Part shown: positions 11,330 to 21,404 of the stretch, piece by piece
Layout: every line of letters begins with the position of its first letter
Numbering within the stretch: the first letter of the stretch is position 1
NCBI RefSeq assembly: GCF_003597395.2
Contig: NC_133769.1
Coordinates: forward strand, 179,243,699-179,307,698
Source of the DNA: Chelonoidis abingdonii
Taxonomy: Eukaryota; Chordata; Testudines; Testudinidae
DNA length: 64,000 nt
Direction: 5' to 3'
Translations under genes and position numbers: made by a program
Notes under the pieces: generated by a model
The model's database searches: none
The model's input: only the letters and a program-made list of their open reading frames with translations
Told to the model about the DNA's origin: nothing

Positions 11330-11715
11330 TAAGGCGCTCTGCCCCTGGTAGGGCTGCCCGAACCGCAGGGCCCACCGGTACTTCAGCCGCGAGGAAGTCC
11401 TCCATCAGGGAAACGGCAGTGGCCAGGGTCGCAGGCCGATGGCGGAGGACCCAGGCCCTTCCCCAGGGGGGAAGGATGTGGGTGAATTGCTCAAGCACCA
11501 CTTGCTCCATTATCTCCTCCGTCGTTCAGCGTTCTGGCTGCAACCAGCGCTTGCAGGTCTCGCAGAGTTCCTGGGCCACCATACGGGGCCGGGCCCCGAT
11601 GGGGTAAGTCAGGCTTCTAAATCGCTGTCAGAACATTTCCGGACTCACATCTAGGGCGTCTAGGACCGCGGCCTTCACCCTGTCGTAATCCTGGGCTGCC
11701 TCCGCAGACAGGCCT
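11330..11715 (-). pseudogene. SCAN-like domain of Gypsy gag, with stops
   Basis: On the minus strand the translation resembles the SCAN oligomerisation domain of vertebrate zinc-finger proteins: a SPEMF start (about 11670), then an RFRSL block, PR...[14 protein letters not shown] (about 11590-11540), then [18 protein letters not shown] and AWVLRHRP with a final ED (to about 11370). Two in-frame stops interrupt it. The SCAN domain is known to descend from gag of Gmr1-like Gypsy elements, and here it lies in gag followed by pol, so it is the transposon form and not a host zinc-finger gene. Confidence 0.8.
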
Positions 11716-12143
11716 CAATAGACCGCCTGAGCGGTCCCTGTCAGGTATGGGGCAAGGATGGCAGCCCACTGGTCACGGTACCACCCTGCGACGACCGCCA
11801 CCCGCTTGAACATGATGAGGAAGGCTTTGGGGTCGTCGCCGGGGCCCCTCTTCATCAGCCGGATTGGGGGACTGGGCCGCGGGGCCCCATCCATGCCCCC
11901 CTGCTGAGGCTGCTCCGGGGCGGACCGAGCCGCCGCGAACTGCAGGATGCATTGGCCTTGGAACTCCTGATGTTGGGTGAGCAGCTCTTGGAGCAGCTGG
12001 TGCTGCTGGGTTCCCAGCTGCTCAACTAGTTGCTGTTGCTGTTGGAGGTGGGCAGCCTGCTGCTCCAGCTGCTGCCGCGACTGGGTCACCTGCTGTCGCT
12101 CTTGATTCTCGGTCACGAAGGCAAGGAGCTGTGACAGATCCAT
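11716..12143 (-). pseudogene. Gypsy gag N-terminal part, glutamine-rich coiled coil
   Basis: The frame starts at the ATG at 12143 on the minus strand (MDLSQLLAFVTENQERQQ) and continues to a stop at 11715. Residues about 15-70 are dense in Gln, Leu and Glu with heptad-like spacing, suggesting a coiled coil. A later block GPGDDPKAFLIMFKRVA is typical of gag-capsid starts in this type of element. An upstream in-frame ATG at 12209 also exists. The frame closes just before the SCAN-like region. Confidence 0.75.
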
Positions 12144-12221
12144 CTCCCGGGACGGGACTCTCTCTCCCCCAGCCCCCTTCTCACTGGAGTCAAGAGCTTG
12201 CACCCACATCCTGGGCGGAAC

Positions 12222-12241
12222 TCCTCAGAGAAGGCACCATG
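12222..12241 (-). promoter_or_regulatory. Candidate primer-binding site
   Basis: Immediately after the 5' LTR on the minus strand is CATGGTGCCTTCTCTGAGGA, in which a TGG lies two bases from the LTR end. That fits a tRNA primer-binding site, but I could not assign the tRNA. Confidence 0.35.
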
Positions 12242-13302
12242 TGTAGATGTCCGGTGTTCGGGCTCAGCCCTCCCAGGTGCAGCTGGGAGCCAGGGCGCCT
12301 CGCTACCAATGGCAAATAGGTCCGGGTTCAGGCCCTTCAGCAGGGGTTGAACAAACAAATAGTCTGGAAGCCCAGGCCTTGGGTCAGGGCAGGGCAATAA
12401 GCAGTTCAGAGCTCAGACTCTTCAGTAGGGGTTGAGCAAGCAAATAGTCTATAATCCCAGGCCCGGAGTCAGGGCAGCGCAATAAGCAGTTGAGAGCTCC
12501 GACCCTTCAGCAGGGGTTGAGCAAGCAAATAGTGTATAAGCCCAGGCCCGGAGTCAGGGCAGGGCAATAAGCAGTTCAGAGCTCAGACCCGTCAGCAGGG
12601 GTTGAGCAAGCAAATAGTCTATAAGCCCAGGCCCTGGGTCAGGGTGGGGCAATAAGCAGTTGAGAGCTCCAATCCTTCAGCAGGGGTTGAGCAAACAAAT
12701 AGTCTATAGGCCCAGGAGAAAGGCCTCCTCAGGCCAGCGAGAGGGGAAGTCTGCCACCCTTGGAAGGGTGGCAGGGGAAATGCAGGCCCTCCCACTCCAC
12801 TGTGTTCCAGCCCAGGGCCCTAGCAGCGGCCAAGACTCGATGCTGTCAGTGGGGATCCTGGCCGCAACACACTGACATGGGTTCAGGCTCTCCGGGAGCC
12901 AAACCAGGGTCGGCTACCCCCGGGCCACTTCCGACCTCCCCCTCTCTGGGTACCTGGGTCTCGCCGGCGTCTTCCAGTGGGTCCCAGACCATGGGTTCCC
13001 CAGGATACCAGGCACAGGGAAGTTCTGGCAGCTCCTCTGGATACCGGGCACGGGGAAGCTCAGGTAGCTCCTCAGGATACCAGGCACAAGGAAGCTCAGG
13101 CCGGGCGGGAGCTCGGCCACCCACATCTGTTCTCTTCGGCGACCGGCCTCCAAGTGAGTGCTGGGGCTGGACTTTTAAACTTCCTGTCCTGCCCCTTGAC
13201 TTCCGGGGGGGCTGGGACTGGTGGCGGTGGCTCCACCCACTGTGGCGGCTGCAGCGGCTCGGCCCTCTCAGGTGCAGCTGGGAGCCAGGGCATCTCGCTA
13301 CA
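12242..13302 (-). repeat. Gypsy 5' LTR (1061 bp)
   Basis: It begins TGTAGATGTCCGG and ends CTCGCTACA on the plus strand. It is longer than the other LTR because of three extra 85-bp units, an extra unit of about 36 bp near 13060-13095, and a different 5' edge (12262-12306) that repeats the last 43 bp of the LTR. Confidence 0.9.
12333..12672. repeat. 85-bp tandem repeat array within LTR, four units
   Basis: Four consecutive 85-bp units start at 12333, each beginning with CCTTCAGCAGGGGTTGA or a near variant and ending with a GAGCTC-containing stretch; a fifth partial unit starts at 12673. The other LTR has one complete unit and one partial. The units differ by a few substitutions. Confidence 0.9.
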
Positions 13303-13385
13303 GATGGCTACCTTTAAATCTGCTCTTGTGTGGCCAGGGAGGTTGAAGTGTTCTCCTACAGGTTTTTGTATATGGCCATTCAGAG
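13303..13385 (-). mobile_element. Penelope-like element copy A, endonuclease part
   Basis: On the minus strand this encodes the PVGEHFNLPGHT block of a Penelope GIY-YIG endonuclease and continues directly into the sequence at 8722 once the Gypsy element is removed. The first five bases are the second GATGG copy. Similarity ends near 13385. Confidence 0.8.
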
Positions 13386-16300
13386 AGTCATGCCTACCTA
13401 GCTACCAGCTGATTTGTCTGGAACGATCACCTTGTTAGCTACTACTTGTGGAGGGATTACACCTTCCCTTCTCCCTCAAACAAGAGAGCACTTCCCAGAG
13501 ATGCTGTATGAAATAGACGATTATCATTAGGAGATCTGTAATGTTTGTCATCACAGCACTAATTGTAATGAATCACACTTGAAGTCCAGTTGATCCTGTA
13601 TTTTCAAAGAGATGCTGGTTCTTGATCCATTTATTAACATTAATTAGCATGGAGACTTGTTTCACTTACCCATTTATTTGGCTGAACTGCATTATCCTCA
13701 TGTAACCCTCTGAAAAGACCCAAACAATCTTTTATGACTGGCATAAAATAATTAGCTAGTAATTAGAAACACACATCTCAAATTAGTTAAATATTTATGT
13801 CAGACTTTTTCCATTTTGGCTGCCAGACCTCAATTGGGGGTCACAGTGCAACTAAGGGAGGACATGAGAAAGATTTCACAGTTGTGCTGCAAGCTTGGAA
13901 TTATATGTTTCCATGAGAATGTTTGGTGTCTTACAGATGTCAGGGAGGAATTGTTGGCTTTGTTCTCCAAATCTAAATCATTCACTCTAATTTCGATTTG
14001 TGCTGCATAATGATTTGGTCAGACTCCGTTTCTGATTAGTATCTTTTGGTCAATCAGAGTTTCCCACTGTGAAACAGTTAAAAGTGAAGAAATAATGAAG
14101 AGGGATGCAGAGGGTCTGAAGGGATGGTTTGTATCTTCTGAGCCTAATTCTTCTCCAGCTGAAGTCAAGGGCAAAACTCCCATTGCCTTCAATGGGAAGA
14201 ATACTAGGACCGCTGTTTTTAATAGTGCATATCCTCTGTGTAGCTTTGATAACTCGGGTGGTGTCAGTGACCTTGAGCCTGTTCCCCTGCTACCTATTTT
14301 AGAGGGCACCTTCTCATTCTCCTGCTGCTACTAAATGGTAAATGTTTGGTATTGCACCACATGGGCTGCTGGGCAGGAAAGTGCTCTAAATGTGGTCATG
14401 GTGAAGAGAGTGCTCTAAATGTGGTCAGGCAGAACAGTGAGCCGACTTCGCACACTTGTATCATTAGTGTCAATGCCACCAAATGCTGCACCAGAAAAGC
14501 AGGGAGCTGGAAAGCCCATTTTAATGCTAAGGCCATACACATATTTTGCCCCCAGGTCACAAAAGGATCCGTAAGTGTTATTGCCGGCATGTTCCACTTC
14601 TGAGGCCCAGCTAATGCATTAAAACTCAGAAATGATTGAGTTCTGTTTGTTGGATATACGATTCCAGCAAATCTGTGGCACTAAAAAAATCACCCATTTG
14701 TCTGAATGTCCACCGTACTGTGTGCATAAACATAACACCACCGATATAATAGATCCAATCAAAGACATTGTTGCAGCCTTAACAAAATATACCTTTCCAG
14801 TGCTATGTGATATGATCTTCAAGTCCTGATAGTCTAGAAGGAGTTTGCATCTGACTGTTCATAAAGTCAGAACATCCAAATTATCTATATTATCTTAACC
14901 ACATAATTATATTTTGCTAATCAGTGTAGTATCTAGGACCCGAATACAGGAACTTCTAACTTCAGTGTGCTTCCTGTCATACTGTGTTCTCTGATCCACC
15001 CTTGGTACAGCTGTAGTTCTGTAGGGTTTTTCCCCCTTCTGAGAGATGTTTGGGGGCGTGGGAGGGATAGAATTCATAGATGTTATATAAATACAAGATA
15101 TTTATTTCCTCTAGCTAGCGGAAAGCTATCACACTTTATCTTCACACAGGTACCAGAGTTCAGGATGCCTCGTCTAAAGAATGTAAGTAAAGTGAATGGG
15201 CTCAACAGTGTTCTCAGTGATATGAATGCATCAACTCAAGAAATACATGAATTAATACTGTATGGTTTGAATGTTTGGGTCTTGAGAAAGGGCAGTGACT
15301 AGTTCTTTTTCTGTTTCATCTTCAGCCATTCTATTTCTGCCAATGAACTCATCTGATTTCACAAGCAAGCAGATGCAGGATTAGGCTCTAGACCAATGAA
15401 AGGACTTCCAAGGAATACACAGGTGCTGCTTGAAATTAGTTGTACTCTAGTATGCAGTTCCCAGTGTTGTGCTGTAGGTACTGTCTTTTGGATGAGATAT
15501 AAAAACACGGTTCTGACTTCTTGCGGTCATTAAAGATTTCCTGGTGTTCTGTCTAAATTCCAGTTCAGTGAATTACATTCTGCCTCTCTTTAATTCCACA
15601 GGTAGTTTCAGCTGGATATAGTATCTTCACTTCCAGTTCTACACCACTGTGTAGTGCTGCTATTAAACTGCCACAATGTTCAACCCCAGAGTTGGCTGTT
15701 ATTGTAATGGTAGAAGTGATTTGAACAGTCTCTGGATGAAAGTTGCTATATAAATACAAGATATTTATTTCCCCCAGAGCTAGAGGAGAGCCATAATCTT
15801 CTCGCAGGTACAAGCAAGGAGTGTATATGTGACACTACCATAATTCAGTTGGTTCCTCCTGGGAGATGGCTGTAAATGCAGGAGCTTTAACTCATTGTAT
15901 CTAATATAGATGTGAAAGATGATAAGAAACAAAATGAAACTTGCATCCATAGTTAATGGAAAAGTGAAGGAAGTGAGATAAGTCAACAACATGGAAATTA
16001 GGAACACAGTGGTAGCATAGCAGTTAATCCCAATGGGCAAGCCCTAAACACAAGAGCCAGTTTCTATCTTTGGATACACACATGCAGGGTGCCCGATAAC
16101 TTCTTCATGCATTCAAGGGCAGAATTGTCCCATGCTTTGCATAAGAATGTGAAAACCACTGAAGAGGGCAGAAGGGGGCTTGGAGGGGGGCATAGTCAAG
16201 GCCAAGAGGCCAAAATGTGATAAAAAAGTATAGTTCTTTCATGCCAACTGTATCACCTTGGGGACCAGGCTTGCCCTTTATAGCATGTTCATCAGTATTT

Positions 16301-17539
16301 TGTCCAGTCAGTCTCGTTTTAAATGTTCCAAGTGATGGAGCACCAGGATGAGTAGCCATTGATGAGGAAAACACAGGAAGGGCTGTTCCAGATGGCAAAA
16401 GCTGCAGAAGAAAATACTTGCCCATCAGCAGTGGCTGGGTAGGAGAAAGGACAGAAAGGAGCAAAGCCCAGGAAGGGAAATGAGGAAGATATCTGCTGTT
16501 CCACCACTCTGTGAATCCCTATAAAGTATAAACTACAGTATAACTGCTAGATTAGCCACACTGATGAGAATATAAGATGCCATTGGTCTTTTTATGCCAC
16601 TCTCGTAACATAAAATGGCCTTAAAGTGAGTGGAAATGTTCCCCTGAAAGTACTCCATGTTCAGAGAGCCAGGGAAGAACTGGTGTATAAAGGCTCCACA
16701 TTGGCTCTGTTCCCAGCCACTGGCATATGGAGTGGCTCAGGGGTATGACAGGAGTGCACACTGTGCTATGGCTGCTCTCCGATTTCCAGAGCCTAGAGCA
16801 GACCATGGGATACACAGCATAAATTAAAAGAGCCCTGAGACTGGCTTAATTTACACTGAGGTGTGGCCTGGTCCCTGCATGGCTCCTCAATCCCTATCCC
16901 AAGCTCATGGATGAAATGGACAAGAGAATCACACCCAAGGTATTGAATGAAGAGTTCAGAGGATGGTTTTATTGGGGCTTACATTTTCCTTTAGCTTCTG
17001 AGCTGATTCTTTTCCCATTGTGTTGCAACAAATTGAGAGCAAGCAACCTGCTAAGACAGAACATCAAAAGGGGAGCAAATAGTTCTAAAGTCTGTAAGGA
17101 GAGGCGGAATCTGCTTTTTTCAGTATAGCGAGAGTAACACCTGGAGCTCTAGTTTCTGAGGGTGAAGTAAGCTAGTGAGGCTGCTGGGAGCAAAGTGAAG
17201 CAGGCATCATTGTATGGTGGTGATCTACTTTCAAATTATACCAGAAAAACCTATTAAATATATAACCTCGGTGCCCAGGAAATGTCTTAAGAGGTTTATT
17301 CATGTAGGAAAAGCTCCATCTTATAAATATAGATAAAGGGCTTCTTTTTTCTTCATCTTTTTTGGATTTCCTGTAAAGAAAAATTTATTCTTACTGTAAT
17401 TTCCTTCTGGGGGTCTCTAACCAGCTATGCTGCTTTCTGTCAGAAAGGGCTGCCTTGTCTGTACCGCAAATGGGAAAGTTCTGTGCCATGTGTCTTTCTT
17501 AACACTCATCCTGCTACTCTCAGGCTACATCATGATCTA
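13386..17539. other. Unassigned, with traces of old repeats
   Basis: No convincing exon. There is an imperfect palindrome CCCATTGCCTTCAATGGG near 14178-14195, and fragments of an old dispersed repeat whose 3' end contains CTATATAAATACAAGATATT occur near 15080, 15470-15560 and 15740. The longer open frames (15780-16464, 16907-17128) show no domain. Confidence 0.35.
15076..15815 (+). repeat. Pair of about 70-bp direct repeats
   Basis: The segments 15076-15150 and 15746-15813 share ATATAAATACAAGATATTTA and continue with alignable sequence (AGCTAG...AGAG/AAAGC...CAGGTAC). Both look like the 3' end of the same old interspersed repeat, so two independent insertions or a tandem duplication are both possible. 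Confidence 0.5.
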
Positions 17540-17664
17540 GGCCTGATCCTGCCAAGACATATGCATGTGCTTAACTGTAAGCATATGAATAGTATCAGTG
17601 AACTCTTTGGGACTACTCATGTGGTTAAAGCTAAACGTGTGTATGTCTTTGCAGGATCAGGTCC
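17540..17664. repeat. Palindromic MITE (GCCTGATCCTGC)
   Basis: The left edge GGCCTGATCCTGCC and right edge GCAGGATCAGGTCC are inverted repeats, and the arms between continue to pair (ATGTGCTTAACTGTAAGC against GTTAAAGCTAAACGTGTG). This is a short foldback element with no coding capacity. Confidence 0.65.
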
Positions 17665-18254
17665 TTAGTTAGGGGTTGTTTCTGAATGGGCTGTTAGAAA
17701 TTATAAACAGGTTGGGAGAAGGAGAGATGTGAATCGTGCCCTTTTCAGCCATTTCTGTCAATTTTCCTTCTTTCTCTCAAAACAGAAGGTTTCATTTAAA
17801 GAAAAATGCTATTTTAAAACTTTTCCAACTCCAAGGAAAGTTCTGATTATAAATGTAAAGGCCTATCCCGTCAGAAGATGATTATAATGTGATGATACTT
17901 TGACCATGATGTTATAACACGGTTTTGTCTTGATTTTCTAAGCAGGATCAAACTAGGTTAGAACCTTGTTAGAAAATTATACTTCTGCCCTGATCTGTAT
18001 AGGGCTGTAGCATAGTTCTGTGATGTGTTGGCAGAAAGTGTACGTTGGTTACACCTGAGTAATTTTTCTGCTTATTTTCTGACACAGAAATACCAAGAAT
18101 AGCAAGTCTGCTTTTTCCTGGTTTTACTGAAGTACTTCTTAGATTACATGGAGTAAGCACTTTCTCAGACTTTAATTGAAGATTGATTTGAGTGCTTGTG
18201 CAATTAATGAAAATGTGATACCTTCTCTTTTGACAAATCAGAGATGTGAATGCT

Positions 18255-18425
18255 CTCTAAACATCATATTAGGTATTATTTTACCCACTTTATAGATGGG
18301 TAAACTGAGGCATGGAGAGTCTAATATCTAAGCCAATATCAAAAAGCAAGTCAGTGGCAAAACTGGATTTAGAATCCAGGAATCCTGACATCCTGTTGGC
18401 ACTAGCCAATACCGCTTCCAATCTC
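18255..18425 (+). repeat. MIR-like (CORE) SINE
   Basis: The stretch contains the MIR core landmarks ATAGATGGGTAAACTGAGGC and AAGCAAGTCAGTGGCAAAAC, followed by AATCCAGGAATCCTGAC, in the usual order and spacing. The 5' tRNA part is not recognisable. Confidence 0.8.
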
Positions 18426-18962
18426 ATTGTGGTGTTCCTTATTGTTATCTCAGGAATTAGGCAGGAGATGAAATGTTTTGTTCAATTCTATCTGCACTAC
18501 GCAATGCTAGATCTATTTTGAATTGTTTTTCTTCAAAAGAGGTTAAAGGGTATTTGCAAAAACTTCTCAAAAGAAGTTAGTGCTTCCCAGCTACAGAGCC
18601 AGAAGACATTTTAGGGCATGTGGCAGCTCCCCTACCCCTCCCTCTGAAAACCAAGCTCTGTCAAAATTCATCTGTCAAACAGAACTAGAAAGTGAATCTG
18701 GCATATGGTTGTACTGAAACATGGTTTAAAAATTGTGTTGTGTGCACGCAAATCATACGACCCAGTTTCAAGCCATATTTAACTGTGAATGGGAGTGTCT
18801 GGATTGCTATCGGTGATGGATGGCCATGTAGTTGACTCACATTGGTAGTGAATGAAAGCTGTAACCTTCTGATGGCTGTGAAGCAGCCTCTGTGAAAAGA
18901 GTTTTGAGTCTTAGGCCTGGATCCATAAAGGGACTTAGGCGTTCTAATGCCTAACTTGTAGG

Positions 18963-19151
18963 CAGGGCCGGCTCCAGGCACCAGCCCAGCAAACAGTTGC
19001 TTGGGGCGGCCAAGGGGAAGGGGTGGCATGTCCAGCTCTTCGGCGGCAGGAAGGAAGAAATTGGCGCGGTGGAGCTGCTTCCTGATCATGATCGTGGCTT
19101 CCCCCCCTCTCCCCGCCGCTTGGGGCGGCAAAAACCCTGGATCCGGCCTTG
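18963..19151. mobile_element. hAT-type MITE, CAGGGCCGGCTC family, copy 1
   Basis: Starts CAGGGCCGGCTCC and ends GGATCCGGCCTTG, so the termini are inverted repeats. It is flanked by an exact 8-bp duplication CTTGTAGG (18955-18962 and 19152-19159). Eight-base duplications and CAGGG termini are typical of the hAT superfamily. Confidence 0.85.
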
Positions 19152-19205
19152 CTTGTAGGCACCTTGAAAAATCACCACAAACCCTGAGAAAGGTACCTAA
19201 GAACA

Positions 19206-19279
19206 TAGGGTTGCCAACCCTCCAGGATGTCATGTGATGAAACCTCCAGGAATACATCCAACCAAAATTGGCAGCCCTT
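19206..19279. mobile_element. MITE, TAGGGTTGCCAACCC family, copy 1 (deleted)
   Basis: Starts TAGGGTTGCCAACCCTCCAG and ends ATTGGCAGCCCTT. The same family occurs at 44081-44207 in a longer form. The interior is partly deleted here. Confidence 0.75.
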
Positions 19280-19577
19280 CCTATATGCCATGTTGGGGGA
19301 GAGAGGTACCTGAGACTGGGATCCACAAAACCTAGCATAGCTCCCCACCTAACCTACTCTTGCTTAGGTGCCTTCCCAACTCCATACACAATTTGACAAG
19401 GAGGTGGTGGCAGCAATGGCCTCCCATATGGCCGTTAGCCCAACAGTTAAGGTTCTTACTGAGGACTGGAGACCCCAGTTCAATTTCTTCCTCTGCCTGA
19501 TGAGAAGATATTTGAACAGAGGTTTCCATTTCCCACGGGTGCCCTAGTCACTGGGATGCTCTGATGTGATTCTTGCT

Positions 19578-19700
19578 TAAGGTGACCAGATGTCCTGATT
19601 TTATAGGGACAGTCCCAATATTCGGGGCTTTGTCTTGTATAGGTGCCTATTACCCTCCACACCCATCCCAATTTTTCACACTTGCTATCTGGTCATCCTA
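19578..19700. mobile_element. MITE, TAAGGTGACCAGA family, copy 1
   Basis: Inverted termini TAAGGTGACCAGA and CTGGTCATCCTA; 8-bp flanks TTCTTGCT (19570-19577) and GTCTTGCT (19701-19708) match at seven of eight. A second copy in the opposite orientation lies at 30279-30400. Confidence 0.8.
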
Positions 19701-20283
19701 GTCTTGCTAGTTGAAGTTGTTGCACATCGTAGTAAATATGAATTGGGGCCAGAGAAAGGGAGTGGGAATCACTTTATAGCCCAGTGGTTAGAGCACTCAG
19801 CTGAGAAGGGATTTGAACCGGGGTTCCTCACGTCTCTTCATCTGGGAGAGGGAGAGGGATTCGAAGCAGGATCTCTCACTTCTCAGGTGAGTACCCCAAT
19901 CACTGGACTAAAGGTTATAAGAGAGGTCACTGCCTCCTCCTTCCCTCCAGCCATTCTGCATGCGTTAACTGTGCTCTGAACATGCCTACCAGATCAAGCC
20001 TACAAGTGAGATAGGTGTTTCTCTGCCTACCTTCACCTGGTTTGAGGATCCAGCTGGGTCTTAGGCTTGTGATAGGCATCTGGGTACCTCCCTGAGGGAG
20101 CAGTGTGCATGCCCAGAGGCAGAAACCTAGGTGTCTAGAGGACTTTTACTGCACAAATTATAGGAACTGAGTGGATTAAGGCAACTACAGAATTAGGAGG
20201 CAGCTGAGCAGAGGTTCTGGGGGTCACAGTATGCCTAAATTTGGGATTTACGTGTCTTAGTCTCTTTATGTATCTGGACTTCA

Positions 20284-21066
20284 GTCCTGATTCTCCACTA
20301 CCCTGCCCCTTGTGTAGTCACTGTGCTAAGTGTATATAAAATGGCTCTGACTTGGTAGCACTTTTCACAGGTTGGTGTGAATGAAAACATGAGGAGCCAG
20401 GCAGCAGAGAATCAGACTAGAGGTGTCTGTGTCCCAAATCACCATCTCAGCTGACATTAATTGGCACCTTGCTAGTAGCCTCAGCGGAAACGGTATGGAC
20501 TGAATGAGCCTTAGAGAATAAACTCCCCTTTCACCCCATCCACAGTGGTCCTTCCACCTTAGAGGGAGAAGCATGCATGGGAAGGGCAGTGTGATAAGGA
20601 ATCTTTGTACTGGGTGTGTTCTGTGGGTAAATACAGGGCTTTGTTCTCCAGAACGACTTCTCACCAGCATAGAATTAAAGGGAAAAAATATATACCTCTG
20701 CTTTGTAAGGACTGAGCTAAACTGCTCAGCAGTAAAAGACTTGATATCAATATGCATGTTATCATTAGGTTTCAGAGTTAACACCTCTGTTTTAGTGAAT
20801 GGGAACAGCTCACACCTCTCTCTGAGCTATTGGATTTTTGCAGACTTGGAAACATAGCTCTGCATCAGCTCCCATTCAGAAATTATTGTTGTTTTTTTCA
20901 AAAAGACTAGAACTTTTTTTTTTTTTAATGAAAGCTTAGGTTTAGGAGCAAGCAAGGGAATCTGTGACAAAACACAGAAGACACATAGGGATCTGTGTAT
21001 AGGGGACCTTTTTCCTTTGATCAGGAAGCTGTTCTTCCTTTCAAAGCACTTACTCATCATGAAGTC
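20284..21066. other. Unassigned
   Basis: No gene seen. The sequence near 20290-20400 resembles a common amniote dispersed repeat, but I cannot name it. There is a poly-T stretch at 20911-20927. Confidence 0.3.
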
Positions 21067-21404
21067 ATAGGGTATGTCTACACTAGGGGATTATTCCGAT
21101 TTTACAGAAACCAGTTTTTTAAAACAGATTGTATAAAGTCGAGTGCACGTGGCCACACTAAGCACATTACTTCAGCGATGTGCGTCCATGTATCGAGGCT
21201 AGCGTCGATTTCCAGAGCATTGCATTGTGGGTAGCTATCCCATAGCTCCTGCAGTCTCCCCCGCCCCTTGGAATTCTGGGTTGAGATCCCAGTGCCTGAT
21301 GGGGCAAAAAACATTGTCGCAGGTGGTTCTGAGTACAGCCTCACCCCTCCCTCTGTGAAAGCAGCAGACAACACCGTTTTCGCGCCTTTTTTCCTGGGTG
21401 AACT

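Larger units (their letters stand above)
8723..13302 (-). mobile_element. Gmr1-like Gypsy LTR retrotransposon, internally deleted
   Basis: A 4.58-kb element with two LTRs (8723-9480 and 12242-13302), a 5-bp duplication GATGG and a purine tract before the 3' LTR. On the minus strand the order is a glutamine-rich gag segment, a SCAN-like gag domain, an integrase C-terminal module, reverse transcriptase and RNase H. Integrase before reverse transcriptase is the order described for the Gmr1 group of Ty3/Gypsy elements; standard Gypsy has it after RNase H. Protease and the integrase catalytic core are missing, and several stops and frame breaks are present, so the copy cannot move by itself. It sits in the endonuclease region of a Penelope relic. 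Confidence 0.9.
18911..20283. mobile_element. Old terminal-inverted-repeat element, host of three MITEs
   Basis: The left end (18913-18940, AGGCCTGGATCCATAAAGGG...) and the reverse complement of the right end (AAGTCCAGATACATAAAGAG...) match at about 20 of 28 positions. The interior has tRNA-like segments near 19436-19500 and 19765-19830. Three shorter MITEs lie inside it. No coding sequence is visible, so it is non-autonomous and its superfamily is unknown. Confidence 0.55.

Noticed and set aside
11330..11715. A host SCAN zinc-finger gene
   Set aside because: The domain is followed by integrase and RT on the same strand and lies between two LTRs, so it is gag. No C2H2 fingers are present.
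12333..12672. CRISPR array
   Set aside because: The 85-bp units are head-to-tail repeats without spacers, in a eukaryotic LTR.
19436..19830. tRNA genes
   Set aside because: The B-box-like pieces are degenerate, lack a cloverleaf and lie in a repeat element.
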